Positions 26,735-35,256 are shown, numbered from the stretch's first letter. The stretch is 64,000 nt of DNA from Pedobacter cryoconitis (GCF_014200595.1 NZ_JACHCG010000001.1:310001-374000); one strand, 5' to 3'. Notes: generated from the letters alone by a model not told the origin. Made by a program: numbers and translations.

Positions 26735-27265
26735 TTACAAAGCTTCCAGGAATGAAATATAATCCAGCGTACTTTTCTCTATTCTTTCTGTACTAAGTTG
26801 ATGCTCTGTTCCATAGAAAGCGAAGAGTGGTTTGTAATCAGCTTTCACATAGTCAAAAGTAAGCTCAAATGGAGCTGTCAATTGCTTTAAGGTGTATTTG
26901 TACCTACCCAATTCCTGGTAGTCTTCTTCGTTGATACCAACAGAAATGCTTAAGGCGATCTTTTTGTTGCTGAGTTTATAAGGACTTCCATTGCCATATG
27001 CCCACCCATGATTTAATACTACATCCAGCCATTTCTTGAAAAATGGTGGACAATTAAACCAATAGAATGGAAATTGAAATATAATTTTGTCATGCGCTTC
27101 TAACAGGAGCTGCTCTTGAATAATATCGATCTTTTCATCCGGATATAAATTATGCAGATCACGTACAGTATACTTTTCGGGATATTTATTTAATTCTTCC
27201 ATCCAACGTTTGTTGACCACTGAATTTTCAGGATCCGGGTGAATGATAATAATCAGAGTTTTCAT
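26735..27265 (-). CDS. NAD(P)H-dependent oxidoreductase (flavodoxin-like, MdaB/YwrO type)
   Basis: A 176-residue flavodoxin-fold quinone reductase. It opens MKTLIIIIHPDPENSVVNKRWME, which is the FMN/FAD phosphate loop, then shows KIIFQFPFYWFNCPPFFKKWLDVVLNHGWAYG, the hallmark segment (FPlyWf..Pa.lK.w.D.v...G..yg). Family members reduce quinones or drugs by two electrons and protect against electrophiles. The divergent HxlR gene and the inverted repeat between them strongly suggest quinone- or electrophile-responsive regulation (inference). Confidence 0.92.
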   Translation of the reverse strand: MKTLIIIIHPDPENSVVNKRWMEELNKYPEKYTVRDLHNLYPDEKIDIIQEQLLLEAHDKIIFQFPFYWFNCPPFFKKWLDVVLNHGWAYGNGSPYKLSNKKIALSISVGINEEDYQELGRYKYTLKQLTAPFELTFDYVKADYKPLFAFYGTEHQLSTERIEKSTLDYISFLEAL

Positions 27266-27354
27266 CTTACAGTTTTTAATGTACCTTATTTAATTTGTCG
27301 GGACAAAAGTGAATTTAAAAGAGGGGTTGGTCAATAAGTGGTTAATTAATCAGT

Positions 27355-27374
27355 TGGTGATCATTTAATCACCA
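27355..27374. promoter_or_regulatory. Candidate HxlR operator (7-bp arms, 6-bp spacer)
   Basis: TGGTGAT (27355-27361) and ATCACCA (27368-27374) are separated by six bases, in the gap between the divergent oxidoreductase and HxlR genes. Confidence 0.6.
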
Positions 27375-27428
27375 TGCATTAAACTGTCCGTTTGCTTACT
27401 TTTATGGCTTTAAAAATATAATTAGCTG

Positions 27429-27791
27429 ATGTATCAACGAAAAATTCCAATTGATTATGAATGTGGCCTTAGTGTGGCTATGGAAGTAGTGGGCTCTAAA
27501 TGGAAATTTTGTTTACTTGATGAAATTGCAAAAGGGACAACGCGTCCCAGGGATCTGGTTAATGCCATCAATGGAATTACCAAAAGGGTCTTGCAAAAAC
27601 AATTGAGTGAATTGGAATTACATGGGCTCCTGGGAAAAACAATTTATGCAGAAGTTCCATTAAGAGTGGAATACTTTCTAACTGAATCAGGAAGATCTAT
27701 ATTACCTCTGGTTTCGGCTGTCGATAAATGGGGATTAAGTTTTGCACCGCAGCTAAAAAATATAATAGAAAAAGGACAGATAGAAATATAA
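27429..27791 (+). CDS. HxlR-family regulator of the oxidoreductase
   Basis: A 120-residue winged-helix regulator. CGLSVAMEVVGSKWKFCLLDEIAKGTTRPRDLVNAINGITKRVLQKQLSELELHGLLGK is the full HxlR HTH plus wing start, with a conserved-position Cys near residue 12. It ends VDKWGLSFAPQLKNII. It is divergent from an NAD(P)H oxidoreductase, the standard arrangement for quinone-sensing members. The 20-bp inverted repeat upstream is the probable site. Confidence 0.92.
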   Translation: MYQRKIPIDYECGLSVAMEVVGSKWKFCLLDEIAKGTTRPRDLVNAINGITKRVLQKQLSELELHGLLGKTIYAEVPLRVEYFLTESGRSILPLVSAVDKWGLSFAPQLKNIIEKGQIEI

Positions 27792-27885
27792 ATTTGAAAT
27801 CAAATAGTGTCTATAATCTTATTTACACAGAACCAATAACAGTATTTGGTTATATTTATGAGTAACTATTCTAATTATAGAAATC

Positions 27886-28281
27886 ATGGAAATTAAACGT
27901 AGTGGCTCGCAGCCTTCAGGTAAAGGTCCCGCAGAATATTTTACCGGATCAGTAAGGATCGATCCATTGATCAGTCCGCCGGAACCATCCCGTGTGGCAA
28001 TGGCACTTGTAACTTTTGAACCTGGGGCACGCACCGCATGGCATACCCATCCTTTCGGACAAACGTTAATCGTGACTTCAGGATCAGGTTGGGTGCAACG
28101 TGAGGGCGGTACAAGAGAAGACATTCATCAAGGCGATGTGGTCTACTTTTTGCCTGCTGAAAAACATTGGCATGGAGCTACTAATACTACTGCGATGAGC
28201 CATATAGCCATTCAGGAAAAGCTGGACGGCTCACCAGTCGATTGGATGGAGCAGGTAACCGACGAACAGTACAATAATTAA
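27886..28281 (+). CDS. Cupin protein, (R)-hydroxynitrile-lyase-like (GtHNL type)
   Basis: A 131-residue single cupin. The N-terminus [21 protein letters not shown], the strand [20 protein letters not shown] and the end [22 protein letters not shown] match the compact cupins whose best-known members are bacterial (R)-hydroxynitrile lyases. The metal ligands fall at His53, His55, Gln59 and His94, the numbers known for the Granulicella tundricola enzyme. The metal-binding site is seen in the sequence; cyanohydrin chemistry in this host is inference, and many homologues may have other roles. It lies after the HxlR gene and ends at a strong terminator. Confidence 0.88.
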   Translation: MEIKRSGSQPSGKGPAEYFTGSVRIDPLISPPEPSRVAMALVTFEPGARTAWHTHPFGQTLIVTSGSGWVQREGGTREDIHQGDVVYFLPAEKHWHGATNTTAMSHIAIQEKLDGSPVDWMEQVTDEQYNN

Positions 28282-28315
28282 AGATCAAAAAGAGGAGTTG
28301 GATTTCAGCTTATAA

Positions 28316-28347
28316 AAAAAGCCGCTTAACTAATTAAGCGGCTTTTT
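28316..28347. terminator. Bidirectional intrinsic terminator
   Basis: Stem GCCGCTTAA/TTAAGCGGC with a four-base loop, flanked by A5 and T5. It serves the cupin gene and the convergent DUF2383 gene. Confidence 0.9.
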
Positions 28348-28366
28348 ATGTTAAAATATGTTGAGC

Positions 28367-28831
28367 CTAGCTTACTGCTTTCGCTGCATCACGAAGGACT
28401 TTAATCGCATCATGTGCAGATTTAATATCTCCAGCTTGTCTGGTTACTGTTTCTAACGCGTCAGCGCTTAATTCTCCTTCTTCCAGAGCCAGTTTGTAAG
28501 CTGCTTTAATTGCATCTTCACCTCTTTCAGCTTCTGAAAGGATACTTGCACGGTCGCTGCCGCCAAATAAAGATTTAACATCGATCCAGGCACGGTGTAA
28601 AGTACCTGATACACTATTACCAGTTTCTACATCTTCTCCGTAACCTGCTACAATTGCAGTAAGTTCCTGGCTGAATTTGCGGCTTTGCTCACTGTATTTC
28701 AGAAATACTGCTTTCAAGTCGATATTTTCATCCTTGATGTCTGCAATTGCTTTTTCAAATCCCGCTACACGGTCATTGTTGATTTCTGTAAGATCGTTTA
28801 AAGTTGATATTGTTTTTTCTGATACGCTCAT
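28367..28831 (-). CDS. PA2169/DUF2383-type four-helix-bundle protein
   Basis: A 154-residue all-helical protein. The pattern STLNDLTEINNDRVAGFEKAIADI, LKAVFLKYSEQSRKFSQEL and GSVSGTLHRAWIDVKSLFGG-like (here SGTLHRAWIDVKSLFGG) is the DUF2383 (ferritin-like) signature. RGEDAIKAAYKLALEEGELS follows. Members are stress-associated proteins of unknown chemistry, often near CsbD and small membrane proteins. An Lmo0937-like small membrane protein lies upstream on the same strand, which fits a general-stress group. Confidence 0.9.
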   Translation of the reverse strand: MSVSEKTISTLNDLTEINNDRVAGFEKAIADIKDENIDLKAVFLKYSEQSRKFSQELTAIVAGYGEDVETGNSVSGTLHRAWIDVKSLFGGSDRASILSEAERGEDAIKAAYKLALEEGELSADALETVTRQAGDIKSAHDAIKVLRDAAKAVS

Positions 28832-28934
28832 AGTAGTATTTGTTTTTGAATTAGAAGAACAACGTAATGCTGTGTTAGTTTTAAAAAAAATCGATTAACT
28901 GTTTTTATGGGTTGAAATAACCCCTGTAATCTTA

Positions 28935-29096
28935 TTAAGATGCTCTATTAATTACTTTGAGTATAATTGCGATTACGGCAATCACTAAAAGCACATGTAT
29001 TAAGCCACCGGCACCTGGTCCGAAGCCGTTAAAAAAGAATCCGAAAATCCATAATAAGATTAATATTACGGCGACGATGTAAAGTAGATTTCCCAT
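28935..29096 (-). CDS. Lmo0937-family small membrane protein
   Basis: A 53-residue protein: MGNLLYIVAVILILLWIFGF, then FFNGFGPGAGGLIHVLLVIA and a final AIILKVINRAS. Two hydrophobic helices flank a GPGAGG turn, the pattern of Lmo0937-type small inner-membrane proteins. It is below common gene-calling length limits but the family match is clear. It is 103 bases upstream of the DUF2383 gene on the same strand. No function is established. Confidence 0.88.
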   Translation of the reverse strand: MGNLLYIVAVILILLWIFGFFFNGFGPGAGGLIHVLLVIAVIAIILKVINRAS

Positions 29097-29358
29097 AAGT
29101 TTGATTTAATAAGTTTAACCCGTCATAGCGCATTCAGTTCTTTTATTTAGAGGAATAAAGCTGACGGATTGATTAAACATGGGGGCGCACTAAATGTTTT
29201 ACATTTTTATTTTGAATCGGTTAATATCGATAAACAACTGGACGATATGAACCCAGAAAATGTCTGATTCAAGGTTAAAATAGGCTTATTAATACATTAT
29301 TATCTGGCTTAATAATGCTTATTGAAATATCTTGGAGTCAATATTTCAATTAAAAGTT

Positions 29359-29463
29359 ATGAAAAAGCAACTAGAGATTACTTTGAGAATTGTGATTATT
29401 TTATTAGTTATCTTACTAATTTATCTGGAGTTAGTTTCAGATGCAAAGTGCTGGGTGAGTTAG
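29359..29463 (+). CDS. Possible 34-residue single-span membrane peptide
   Basis: The frame MKKQLEITLRIVIILLVILL continues IYLELVSDAKCWVS and stops one base before the end of the opposing kinase gene. It has a positive N-terminus and one strong hydrophobic span. A 10-bp inverted repeat (ATTGAAATAT/ATATTTCAAT, 29321-29350) lies just upstream. The remaining ~230 bases of this 630-base gap hold nothing else I can support. Confidence 0.35.
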   Translation: MKKQLEITLRIVIILLVILLIYLELVSDAKCWVS

Positions 29464-30987
29464 TTACTCAACAGGCAATGTAAACCAGAAAGTACTGCCC
29501 TTACCTAATTCACTTTCAGCTCCGATCTGGCCATTATGTTTTTTAATGATTTCTGAGCAAATATAAAGTCCAAGTCCCAAACCTGTATAGTGGCTTCCAG
29601 AACTTTCTGCACGGTAATAACGGTCAAAAACATACCGAAGTTTTTCTGGTGGAATACCCGGGCCTTTGTCAATCACTGATACTTTGACTACGGTATCAGC
29701 CTTATCTATTCGGATGCGTATTTCTTTTGATTCAGGAGCATATTTTATCGCATTATTAATAAAATTAGCAACTATCTGTTCTATTCGTACATGATCAGCA
29801 TAGACCTCTATTTCCATGTCACCTTCAATACTGACTGTATATAGGCCATCTCTGATGATGTCCTGATAACAATCCTTAATCACTTCCGAAAGATTGAAAT
29901 GCTGCTGACGGATATGAAGCTGACCCTGATTGGCCATGCTGGAATTCAGCAGATCTTCGATAAGCGTATTTACTTTTTCCAAGCCTCTGTTTGCCTGCCC
30001 GATCAATTTTGGCAAAGCACCCGCAGGAGGATTATCCTTAATTCTATCCAAAAGCTGAAGAGATCCTCTTAAACTGGTTATCGGTGTCTTAAGCTCGTGA
30101 CTGGCAATAATGATAAAATCGTCTTTATACTGTTGCAGTAACCTGAGTTCCTGTATATCTGTCGCTGTACCTACCCAAAGCTGCATCAATCCTTGTTGAT
30201 CCATAATCGGCATTAAGCGGATCAGGTGCCATCTGTAAAGCTCATCTGCCCGTTTTACACGGATTTGAAACTCACCACCATTACCAGTTTTAAGGATAGA
30301 ACTGAACTGGTCAAAACCAATTTTCAGGTCATCAGGGTGGACTACTGCTTTAAAGCCCAGAGCTCTTGTCTGCTGATCGTTGAACCCGGTATAATCATAC
30401 CATCGCTGATTATAGAAAACGACATCTCCTTTAATTGTATTTGTCCAGGCAATCTGTGGAATTGTTTCCATCATACTGCGGAACCGGCTTTCACTTTCAG
30501 CAAGGGCTTCAGTACGGCGCGTAACCCTTGCTTCCAGCTCCTGATTTAGTTCTAAAAGCTCCTGATTGATAACTTTTAACTTTTCATCAGTGATTAATTT
30601 TTCTTTTCGTGCCTGCGTATCATTTAGCGCTCTGTTAATCTTTGTGGATAATGTAAATAGCTTACTTTTAGAAACATAGTCGGTTACTCCAGCCTTAATC
30701 AGCTCCACAGCATTCTCCTCTCCAATTGTACCGGAAATAATGATAAATGGAATATGAGGATGTTTATTCTGTTTGATTTGGAATGCCTCAGCCGCATCAA
30801 AAGATGGGAGTGAGTAATCCGATAAGATAAGATCGGGATCGAAACTGTTCAGTACGTTTTCAAAAGTTGTACGTGTCTGGACAATTTCAGCCGTAAAGTT
30901 CAGTCCTGATTTTTTTAACTCACGTTTAAGCAGATCAGCATCACTTTCGTTATCTTCAAGAATAAGTATTTTAAGATTTAGTGCCAT
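29464..30987 (-). CDS. Hybrid histidine kinase: receiver-PAS-HisKA-HATPase
   Basis: A 507-residue cytoplasmic sensor from the ATG at 30987 (an in-frame TTG lies two codons earlier). In order: receiver domain (residues ~5-125; acceptor Asp in LILSDYSLPSF, Asp57 in this numbering), a coiled coil (LLELNQELEARV), a PAS domain (RFRSMMETIPQIAWTN... TGTATDI), HisKA with the phosphoacceptor His in ASHELKTPITSL (His297) and HATPase (NNAIKYAPES, DKGPGIPPEKL, GLGLGLYICSEIIKKHNG). An N-terminal receiver feeding a kinase suggests it is a downstream relay step of the two genes transcribed before it. Confidence 0.93.
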   Translation of the reverse strand: MALNLKILILEDNESDADLLKRELKKSGLNFTAEIVQTRTTFENVLNSFDPDLILSDYSLPSFDAAEAFQIKQNKHPHIPFIIISGTIGEENAVELIKAGVTDYVSKSKLFTLSTKINRALNDTQARKEKLITDEKLKVINQELLELNQELEARVTRRTEALAESESRFRSMMETIPQIAWTNTIKGDVVFYNQRWYDYTGFNDQQTRALGFKAVVHPDDLKIGFDQFSSILKTGNGGEFQIRVKRADELYRWHLIRLMPIMDQQGLMQLWVGTATDIQELRLLQQYKDDFIIIASHELKTPITSLRGSLQLLDRIKDNPPAGALPKLIGQANRGLEKVNTLIEDLLNSSMANQGQLHIRQQHFNLSEVIKDCYQDIIRDGLYTVSIEGDMEIEVYADHVRIEQIVANFINNAIKYAPESKEIRIRIDKADTVVKVSVIDKGPGIPPEKLRYVFDRYYRAESSGSHYTGLGLGLYICSEIIKKHNGQIGAESELGKGSTFWFTLPVE

Positions 30988-31035
30988 TATCAATACGACA
31001 TGAAAATTAGAGTAGGGAAATCAGTGTAAATGATG

Positions 31036-31476
31036 TTAATGTGCTGGCTGGCTTAAAACCATCCAGTATAAACCGATCTCTTTTACCGCATTAAAAAAGT
31101 TATCACTGTCAACTGGTTTAACGATATAACTATTTGCACCCAGCGCGAAACATTTTTCAATATCCGGGCCTTCATTGGATGATGTTAACATTACAATAGG
31201 GATAGATTTAAGATGCTGATCCGCTTTTAATTTTTCCAGTACTTGTAAACCAGATACCTTAGGCATTTTTAAATCCAGTAAGATAAGTTTGGGAAATTCT
31301 TTATCGCTTCTATCTGCATAAGCTCCTTTGCAATAAATAAAATCCAATGCTTCTGCACCATTAATAACATGGTATAGCTTATGGGTAAAGCCACTTTTTT
31401 TAAGCGCACGAATAGTTAATGCAGCATCATCAGTACTGTCTTCAACAAATAAAATTTCAACGTTATGATAGCTCAT
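31036..31476 (-). CDS. CheY-like single-domain response regulator (Rcp1 type)
   Basis: A 146-residue stand-alone receiver: acidic pair in FVEDSTDDAAL, acceptor Asp68 in LILLDLKMPKVSG, switch Thr in VMLTSSNE, Lys in SYIVKPVDSDNF. The DLKMPK form with an extended loop before it (YCKGAYADRSDKEFPK) is the Rcp1-like class often paired with phytochrome-like or PAS kinases. It has no output domain, so it probably passes phosphate between the kinases on either side. Gaps to its neighbours are 18 and 48 bases. Confidence 0.92.
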   Translation of the reverse strand: MSYHNVEILFVEDSTDDAALTIRALKKSGFTHKLYHVINGAEALDFIYCKGAYADRSDKEFPKLILLDLKMPKVSGLQVLEKLKADQHLKSIPIVMLTSSNEGPDIEKCFALGANSYIVKPVDSDNFFNAVKEIGLYWMVLSQPAH

Positions 31477-31494
31477 TTCTCTTTTTTTTATGAT

Positions 31495-32616
31495 TTATGC
31501 CAGCAGACTAAAATAGAAACACGACCCCTCATCTACTTTTGATTCGGCCCAGACTGTTCCATTATGGCGCTGCACTATTTTTTGCACTATGGCCAGACCT
31601 ATGCCTGTGCCCTCAAACTCTTCCTGAGAATGCAATCTTTGAAAAACCCCGAAAAGCTTATCATAATATTGCATATCAAATCCAGCTCCGTAGTCTTTTA
31701 CATAATATACAATGAGATTGTCTTTGGTATAAGCACCGATTTCAATCTTAGTTTGTGTTTTATTTCTGGAATATTTAACAGCATTGGAAATGAGGTTGAT
31801 CCATACCTGTTTAATCAGAGATTTGTCCCCTTTAGCATTTGGAAGTGTGCCCATTTCAAATTCAGGTATATTTTCATCATCTTCGAACAATAATTCTTCC
31901 CGAACCATATTCACCAGACCGGTCATTTGAATATCAGATACAGTAACCTGTTTCCTTCCAAGTTTTGAAAATGCGAGTAAATCATCAATCAGTTCGCCCA
32001 TCTTTTTTGAATTACTGATGATAGCCTGAAGGATTTTTACTCCATCTGCATCGAATGTTTCCGCATAATCTTCCTTCAGAATTTTCGTATAGCCATTGAT
32101 CGCTCTGATCGGTGCGCGTAAATCGTGTGATACAGAATAAGAAAAAGATTCTAGTTCTTTGTTCACAGACTCCAATTGTGCCGTACGTTCAATTACTTTT
32201 TGCTCTAATTCGTCATTTAATTTACGAATATCATCCTGTGCATTTTTAAGTTCCCTGTTCGCTATACTGAGTTCTTCAGCTCTTTTTTCTTTCTCTTCAT
32301 TCTGAAAAGCAAGTTCCTTATTGGCGATGATCAGTTCAGCTGCCCGGTTTTCTTTTTCTTCATTCTGAAAAGCAAGCTCCTTATTGGCGATGATCAGCTC
32401 TGCTGCCCGGTTTTCTTTTTCTTCGTTCTGAAAAGCAAGCTCTTTATTCGCAATAACCAATTCTGCTGCCCGGTTTTCCTTCTCTTCATTTTGAAAAAGC
32501 AACTCCTTGTTCGCAATGATCAGTTCCGCTGCCCGGCTTTCGATTTCCTTGTTTTGAAGGACGATCTCTCTGTTCGCAATGATTAATTCATCAGAATCGT
32601 TTTTTTTCATATGCAT
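31495..32616 (-). CDS. Histidine kinase with tandem 21-residue coiled-coil sensor
   Basis: A ~373-residue soluble kinase without transmembrane or PAS domains. The N-terminal ~135 residues are six units of a 21-residue (three-heptad) repeat built from AAELIIANKEL and AFQNEEKENR; then HisKA (FSYSVSHDLRAPIRAINGYT, His167 counted from an in-frame TTG at 32625) and HATPase (NLISNAVKYSRN, VKDYGAGFDMQYYDKLFG, GTGIGLAIVQKIVQRHNG). The kinase core is of the phytochrome/LOV-linked HWE-free type. Six Asn/Glu-rich heptad blocks would form a long parallel rod. It heads the relay operon with the CheY-like protein and the REC-PAS kinase. Confidence 0.92.
   Translation of the reverse strand: MHMKKNDSDELIIANREIVLQNKEIESRAAELIIANKELLFQNEEKENRAAELVIANKELAFQNEEKENRAAELIIANKELAFQNEEKENRAAELIIANKELAFQNEEKEKRAEELSIANRELKNAQDDIRKLNDELEQKVIERTAQLESVNKELESFSYSVSHDLRAPIRAINGYTKILKEDYAETFDADGVKILQAIISNSKKMGELIDDLLAFSKLGRKQVTVSDIQMTGLVNMVREELLFEDDENIPEFEMGTLPNAKGDKSLIKQVWINLISNAVKYSRNKTQTKIEIGAYTKDNLIVYYVKDYGAGFDMQYYDKLFGVFQRLHSQEEFEGTGIGLAIVQKIVQRHNGTVWAESKVDEGSCFYFSLLA
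32218..32595 (-). repeat. 63-bp in-frame tandem repeat within the kinase gene
   Basis: Six 63-bp units encode 21-residue blocks. The four central units are nearly identical at the protein level (e.g. AAELIIANKELAFQNEEKEN), the outer two are diverged. Third-position changes between units show the array is not brand new. Confidence 0.85.
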
Positions 32617-32821
32617 AACTTGCAAGGTCGTATTTAAAAATATGGTGGAAATAAAATGTAATGAAACCTATTAATTCGGGCAGGAAGGAAAAAACCTTTT
32701 ATTAGTTTCTAAAGCTACCATAATATTAGCCGGTATTTGTTTAAAACAACATATATATGTTTTTAAGCTATCTCAGGGATTTGCTGCTGCGTAACCTGTT
32801 CATCCCTTATATTTTAATTTG

Positions 32822-32847
32822 ATCACAAAGTGATATAACTTTGTAAT
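32822..32847. promoter_or_regulatory. Candidate HxlR operator with embedded -7 box
   Basis: Arms ATCACAAAGT and ACTTTGTAAT (9 of 10 pairs) with a six-base spacer. The -7 box TAACTTTG (32836-32843) lies in the right half, 15 bases before the HxlR start, so the protein probably represses itself. Confidence 0.6.
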
Positions 32848-32858
32848 CAGTTATACCA

Positions 32859-33224
32859 ATGAAATCTGCTGAAAAAATTGAAAGAGATCAAAAACAAGAG
32901 GTGCAAGCACTAAAAGATACACTTTACGTACTCGGAGGGAAATGGAAACTCCCAATTATCAATTCCATATGTAATGGCAATAAACGCTTCAGGGAAATAG
33001 AAAGAAGTATTCCCGGCATTACGACAAGGATGTTGTCCAGGGAGCTGAAAAATATGGAGCTGAATAACCTGGTGAAAAGAACTGTTGACAGAGATGCAGA
33101 TATCCAGGTGATTTATGAATCTACAGACTACTGTAAATCATTTGGCCCAATTATCCTGGAGATGATCAAATGGGGGACAGCACACAGGAAAATTATAGCA
33201 GGAAAAGATCCGGCCGGTAAATAA
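32859..33224 (+). CDS. HxlR-family transcriptional regulator
   Basis: A 121-residue winged-helix regulator. ALKDTLYVLGGKWKLPIINSICNGNKRFREIERSIPGITTRMLSRELKNMELNNLVKRTV is a full HxlR domain; the tail is YCKSFGPIILEMIKWGTAHRKII. It has no Cys near its N-terminus, unlike quinone sensors of the family. No enzyme gene sits next to it; both neighbours are on the opposite strand and are kinase or LytTR genes. The upstream inverted repeat suggests autoregulation, so the real target may be elsewhere. Confidence 0.9.
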   Translation: MKSAEKIERDQKQEVQALKDTLYVLGGKWKLPIINSICNGNKRFREIERSIPGITTRMLSRELKNMELNNLVKRTVDRDADIQVIYESTDYCKSFGPIILEMIKWGTAHRKIIAGKDPAGK

Positions 33225-33227
33225 GTT

Positions 33228-33989
33228 TTATCTGTTTTCAAGCCAGCTTAAAAAACCACTCGTCTTTTCTTTACCGATCAGTAACTTATCAGGGCTGGGA
33301 ATAACCAGGTTAACAAATAGTTTCCTGTCGAAATAATGCTCTACTTCTTTAATCGCACTAAAGTTGATCAGGTACTGTCTGTTTAACCTGAAAAATTGTT
33401 TGGATGAAAGTAAGCTCTGTACCTGATCCATAGACTGCGTGATTGCATATTCCTGACCTTGAAAAGTCATCAACGTAGCAGAATCGTTCCTGATATAAAT
33501 AAAAGCAATAATTTCTGTTTGTATAGTCAGATACTTGTTGTTTTTAAAAACCAGGAAGCTTTTCTTTCCTTCATCCAGGCCAATCTTCTTTAGTAATCCA
33601 TCTAAATCAGGCTGGGAATGCTGCTGAAAAAAGTTTTTGAAATTCTCTACTTTTTCAAAAGCCGCATTCAACTCTTCCTTAGAAAAAGGCTTCAGTAAAT
33701 AATCAATTCCATTTGCTTTGATCGCGTCCATTGAATATTCACCATAGGCAGTACAGAAGATGACAGGGCACTGGATTTTAACCGATTTTAAGATTTCGAA
33801 AGAAAGACCATCAGAAAGCTGAATATCCATGAAAATAAGATCGGGCTGCTCATGCTCAGAAAAATAACTGACTGCACTCTCAATACTTTGCAGCTGCGCA
33901 ATAATTGTAGCCGCAGGTCTTAATTTGGAAATCATATTAGCCAATGATTTTGCTGCTTTAAGCTCGTCTTCAATGATGATTATTTTCAT
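33228..33989 (-). CDS. LytTR-family response regulator (second pair)
   Basis: A 253-residue regulator from the Met at 33989 (MKIIIIEDELKAAKSLANM); the frame opens 12 codons earlier but that would only lengthen the overlap with the kinase gene. Receiver: Asp55 in LIFMDIQLSDG, Lys in LLKPFSKEEL. LytTR domain: FLVFKNNKYLTIQTEIIAFIYIRND, then FFRLNRQYLINFSAIKEVEHYF. It overlaps the kinase gene by 20 bases and is translated with it. It is the same architecture as the pair near 14 kb but clearly diverged from it. Confidence 0.93.
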   Translation of the reverse strand: MKIIIIEDELKAAKSLANMISKLRPAATIIAQLQSIESAVSYFSEHEQPDLIFMDIQLSDGLSFEILKSVKIQCPVIFCTAYGEYSMDAIKANGIDYLLKPFSKEELNAAFEKVENFKNFFQQHSQPDLDGLLKKIGLDEGKKSFLVFKNNKYLTIQTEIIAFIYIRNDSATLMTFQGQEYAITQSMDQVQSLLSSKQFFRLNRQYLINFSAIKEVEHYFDRKLFVNLVIPSPDKLLIGKEKTSGFLSWLENR

Positions 33990-34989
33990 AGATAATAGGG
34001 AGTTTGATACTGAATAAGGTTTCACTGACCTGTATTTCGATTGCCTTATTTAAAAGATGTGTATAGCGCTGATTAATGTTCTCTAATCCCAGTCCCGTGG
34101 AAATTTCGCGGGTAGTTTTCAGCTGAAGCCTGTTTTCAACAACCAGTATATCCTTTTCTGAGTATAATTTGATTTTAAGGGGCTTATCAAAAGATACAAT
34201 GTTATGCTTGATACAATTTTCAACCAGAAGCTGAAGCGTAAAAGGAGGGATAAGAGACTGCTCATAATCCGGATTGATATCAATAGAAAGATCAATTCCC
34301 TCTTCAAAGCGCGCCTTCAACAGGAACACATAAGCATCCAGTATTTCCAGTTCTTCAGCAAGCCTGATCAGGTCAAGTTTACGGCTTTCCAGCGTAAACC
34401 GGTAAAAGTTAGAAAGTTTAAGGATAAAATCTACACTATGCTCATCCTCACTCTCCACCATATATTTTAAGGTGTTCAGGCTATTGAACAAGAAATGTGG
34501 ATTTACCTGCTGTTTAAGCAGTTCATATTGTGCACCAAGATTATCTGCTTTAGTTCTTTCCAGCTCTATACCTACCTGTTGATTTTGATAACTCTGATGT
34601 AAAAGATGAAGAAACATATAAAAAGCAATATTGACCAGGATACCCCTCACTTCAAACATTAACATCACCGGGCCAAAATTCAGATGTGATAACAGATATT
34701 GCTGGATACAAGCCAGGATAAACATCACTGCGATCCCGAAAAATAAGCCCTTAACCAAACGCATAACAGAAAAACCATTACTTACATCCTTTGAAGAATA
34801 AACCGGAAGCGTAAGGATATTATAATACCAGATCAGCACTGCAAACAGAAAGGTTACAGTGGAATCGACCAGTGCTTCATAAGGGTTAAAATGATGTTCG
34901 GCAATTTTTGGAACAGACGTTAATATGCCTAATAGAAGAGAGCTAAGCCATATTATTTTATTCGAAATCTTAAATGTTTTCTTATTCAT
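33970..34989 (-). CDS. LytS/YehU-type sensor histidine kinase (second pair)
   Basis: A 339-residue membrane kinase. Four transmembrane segments (about residues 12-30, 46-62, 82-102, 118-138) precede the phosphoacceptor His165 in LKQQVNPHFLFNSL; the ATPase shows VENCIKHNI and GLGLENINQRY. No extracytoplasmic ligand domain is visible. It is first in the operon with its LytTR partner. The short upstream region separates it from the divergent haem protein gene. Confidence 0.92.
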   Translation of the reverse strand: MNKKTFKISNKIIWLSSLLLGILTSVPKIAEHHFNPYEALVDSTVTFLFAVLIWYYNILTLPVYSSKDVSNGFSVMRLVKGLFFGIAVMFILACIQQYLLSHLNFGPVMLMFEVRGILVNIAFYMFLHLLHQSYQNQQVGIELERTKADNLGAQYELLKQQVNPHFLFNSLNTLKYMVESEDEHSVDFILKLSNFYRFTLESRKLDLIRLAEELEILDAYVFLLKARFEEGIDLSIDINPDYEQSLIPPFTLQLLVENCIKHNIVSFDKPLKIKLYSEKDILVVENRLQLKTTREISTGLGLENINQRYTHLLNKAIEIQVSETLFSIKLPIIYENNHH

Positions 34990-35256
34990 ATCGCCACATC
35001 AAATATAGTATTTACAACGAAAGTATGATTTGGGAGGGAGATATAATTTATGGATCAAGCTGGAATAGACAATGTTGATCCTGTAATTGGCATAAGCCGG
35101 GTTCAAGCTCCAGTTCTAATTTATGCCTTGTTTATTCTGATTTCAAGGCTCATCATCAGCTTGTCCATTTCAACTCTCAATTCGCCGGATTCAACTGAAT
35201 ATTACAAACTGCGGGGGTTGCTGATAGGGTACTTTTATGGAAAAAAAACAAGCAAA

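Noticed and set aside
35050..35256. Extended N-terminus of the dihaem protein
   Set aside because: No domain similarity; the inner ATG gives a regular export signal.
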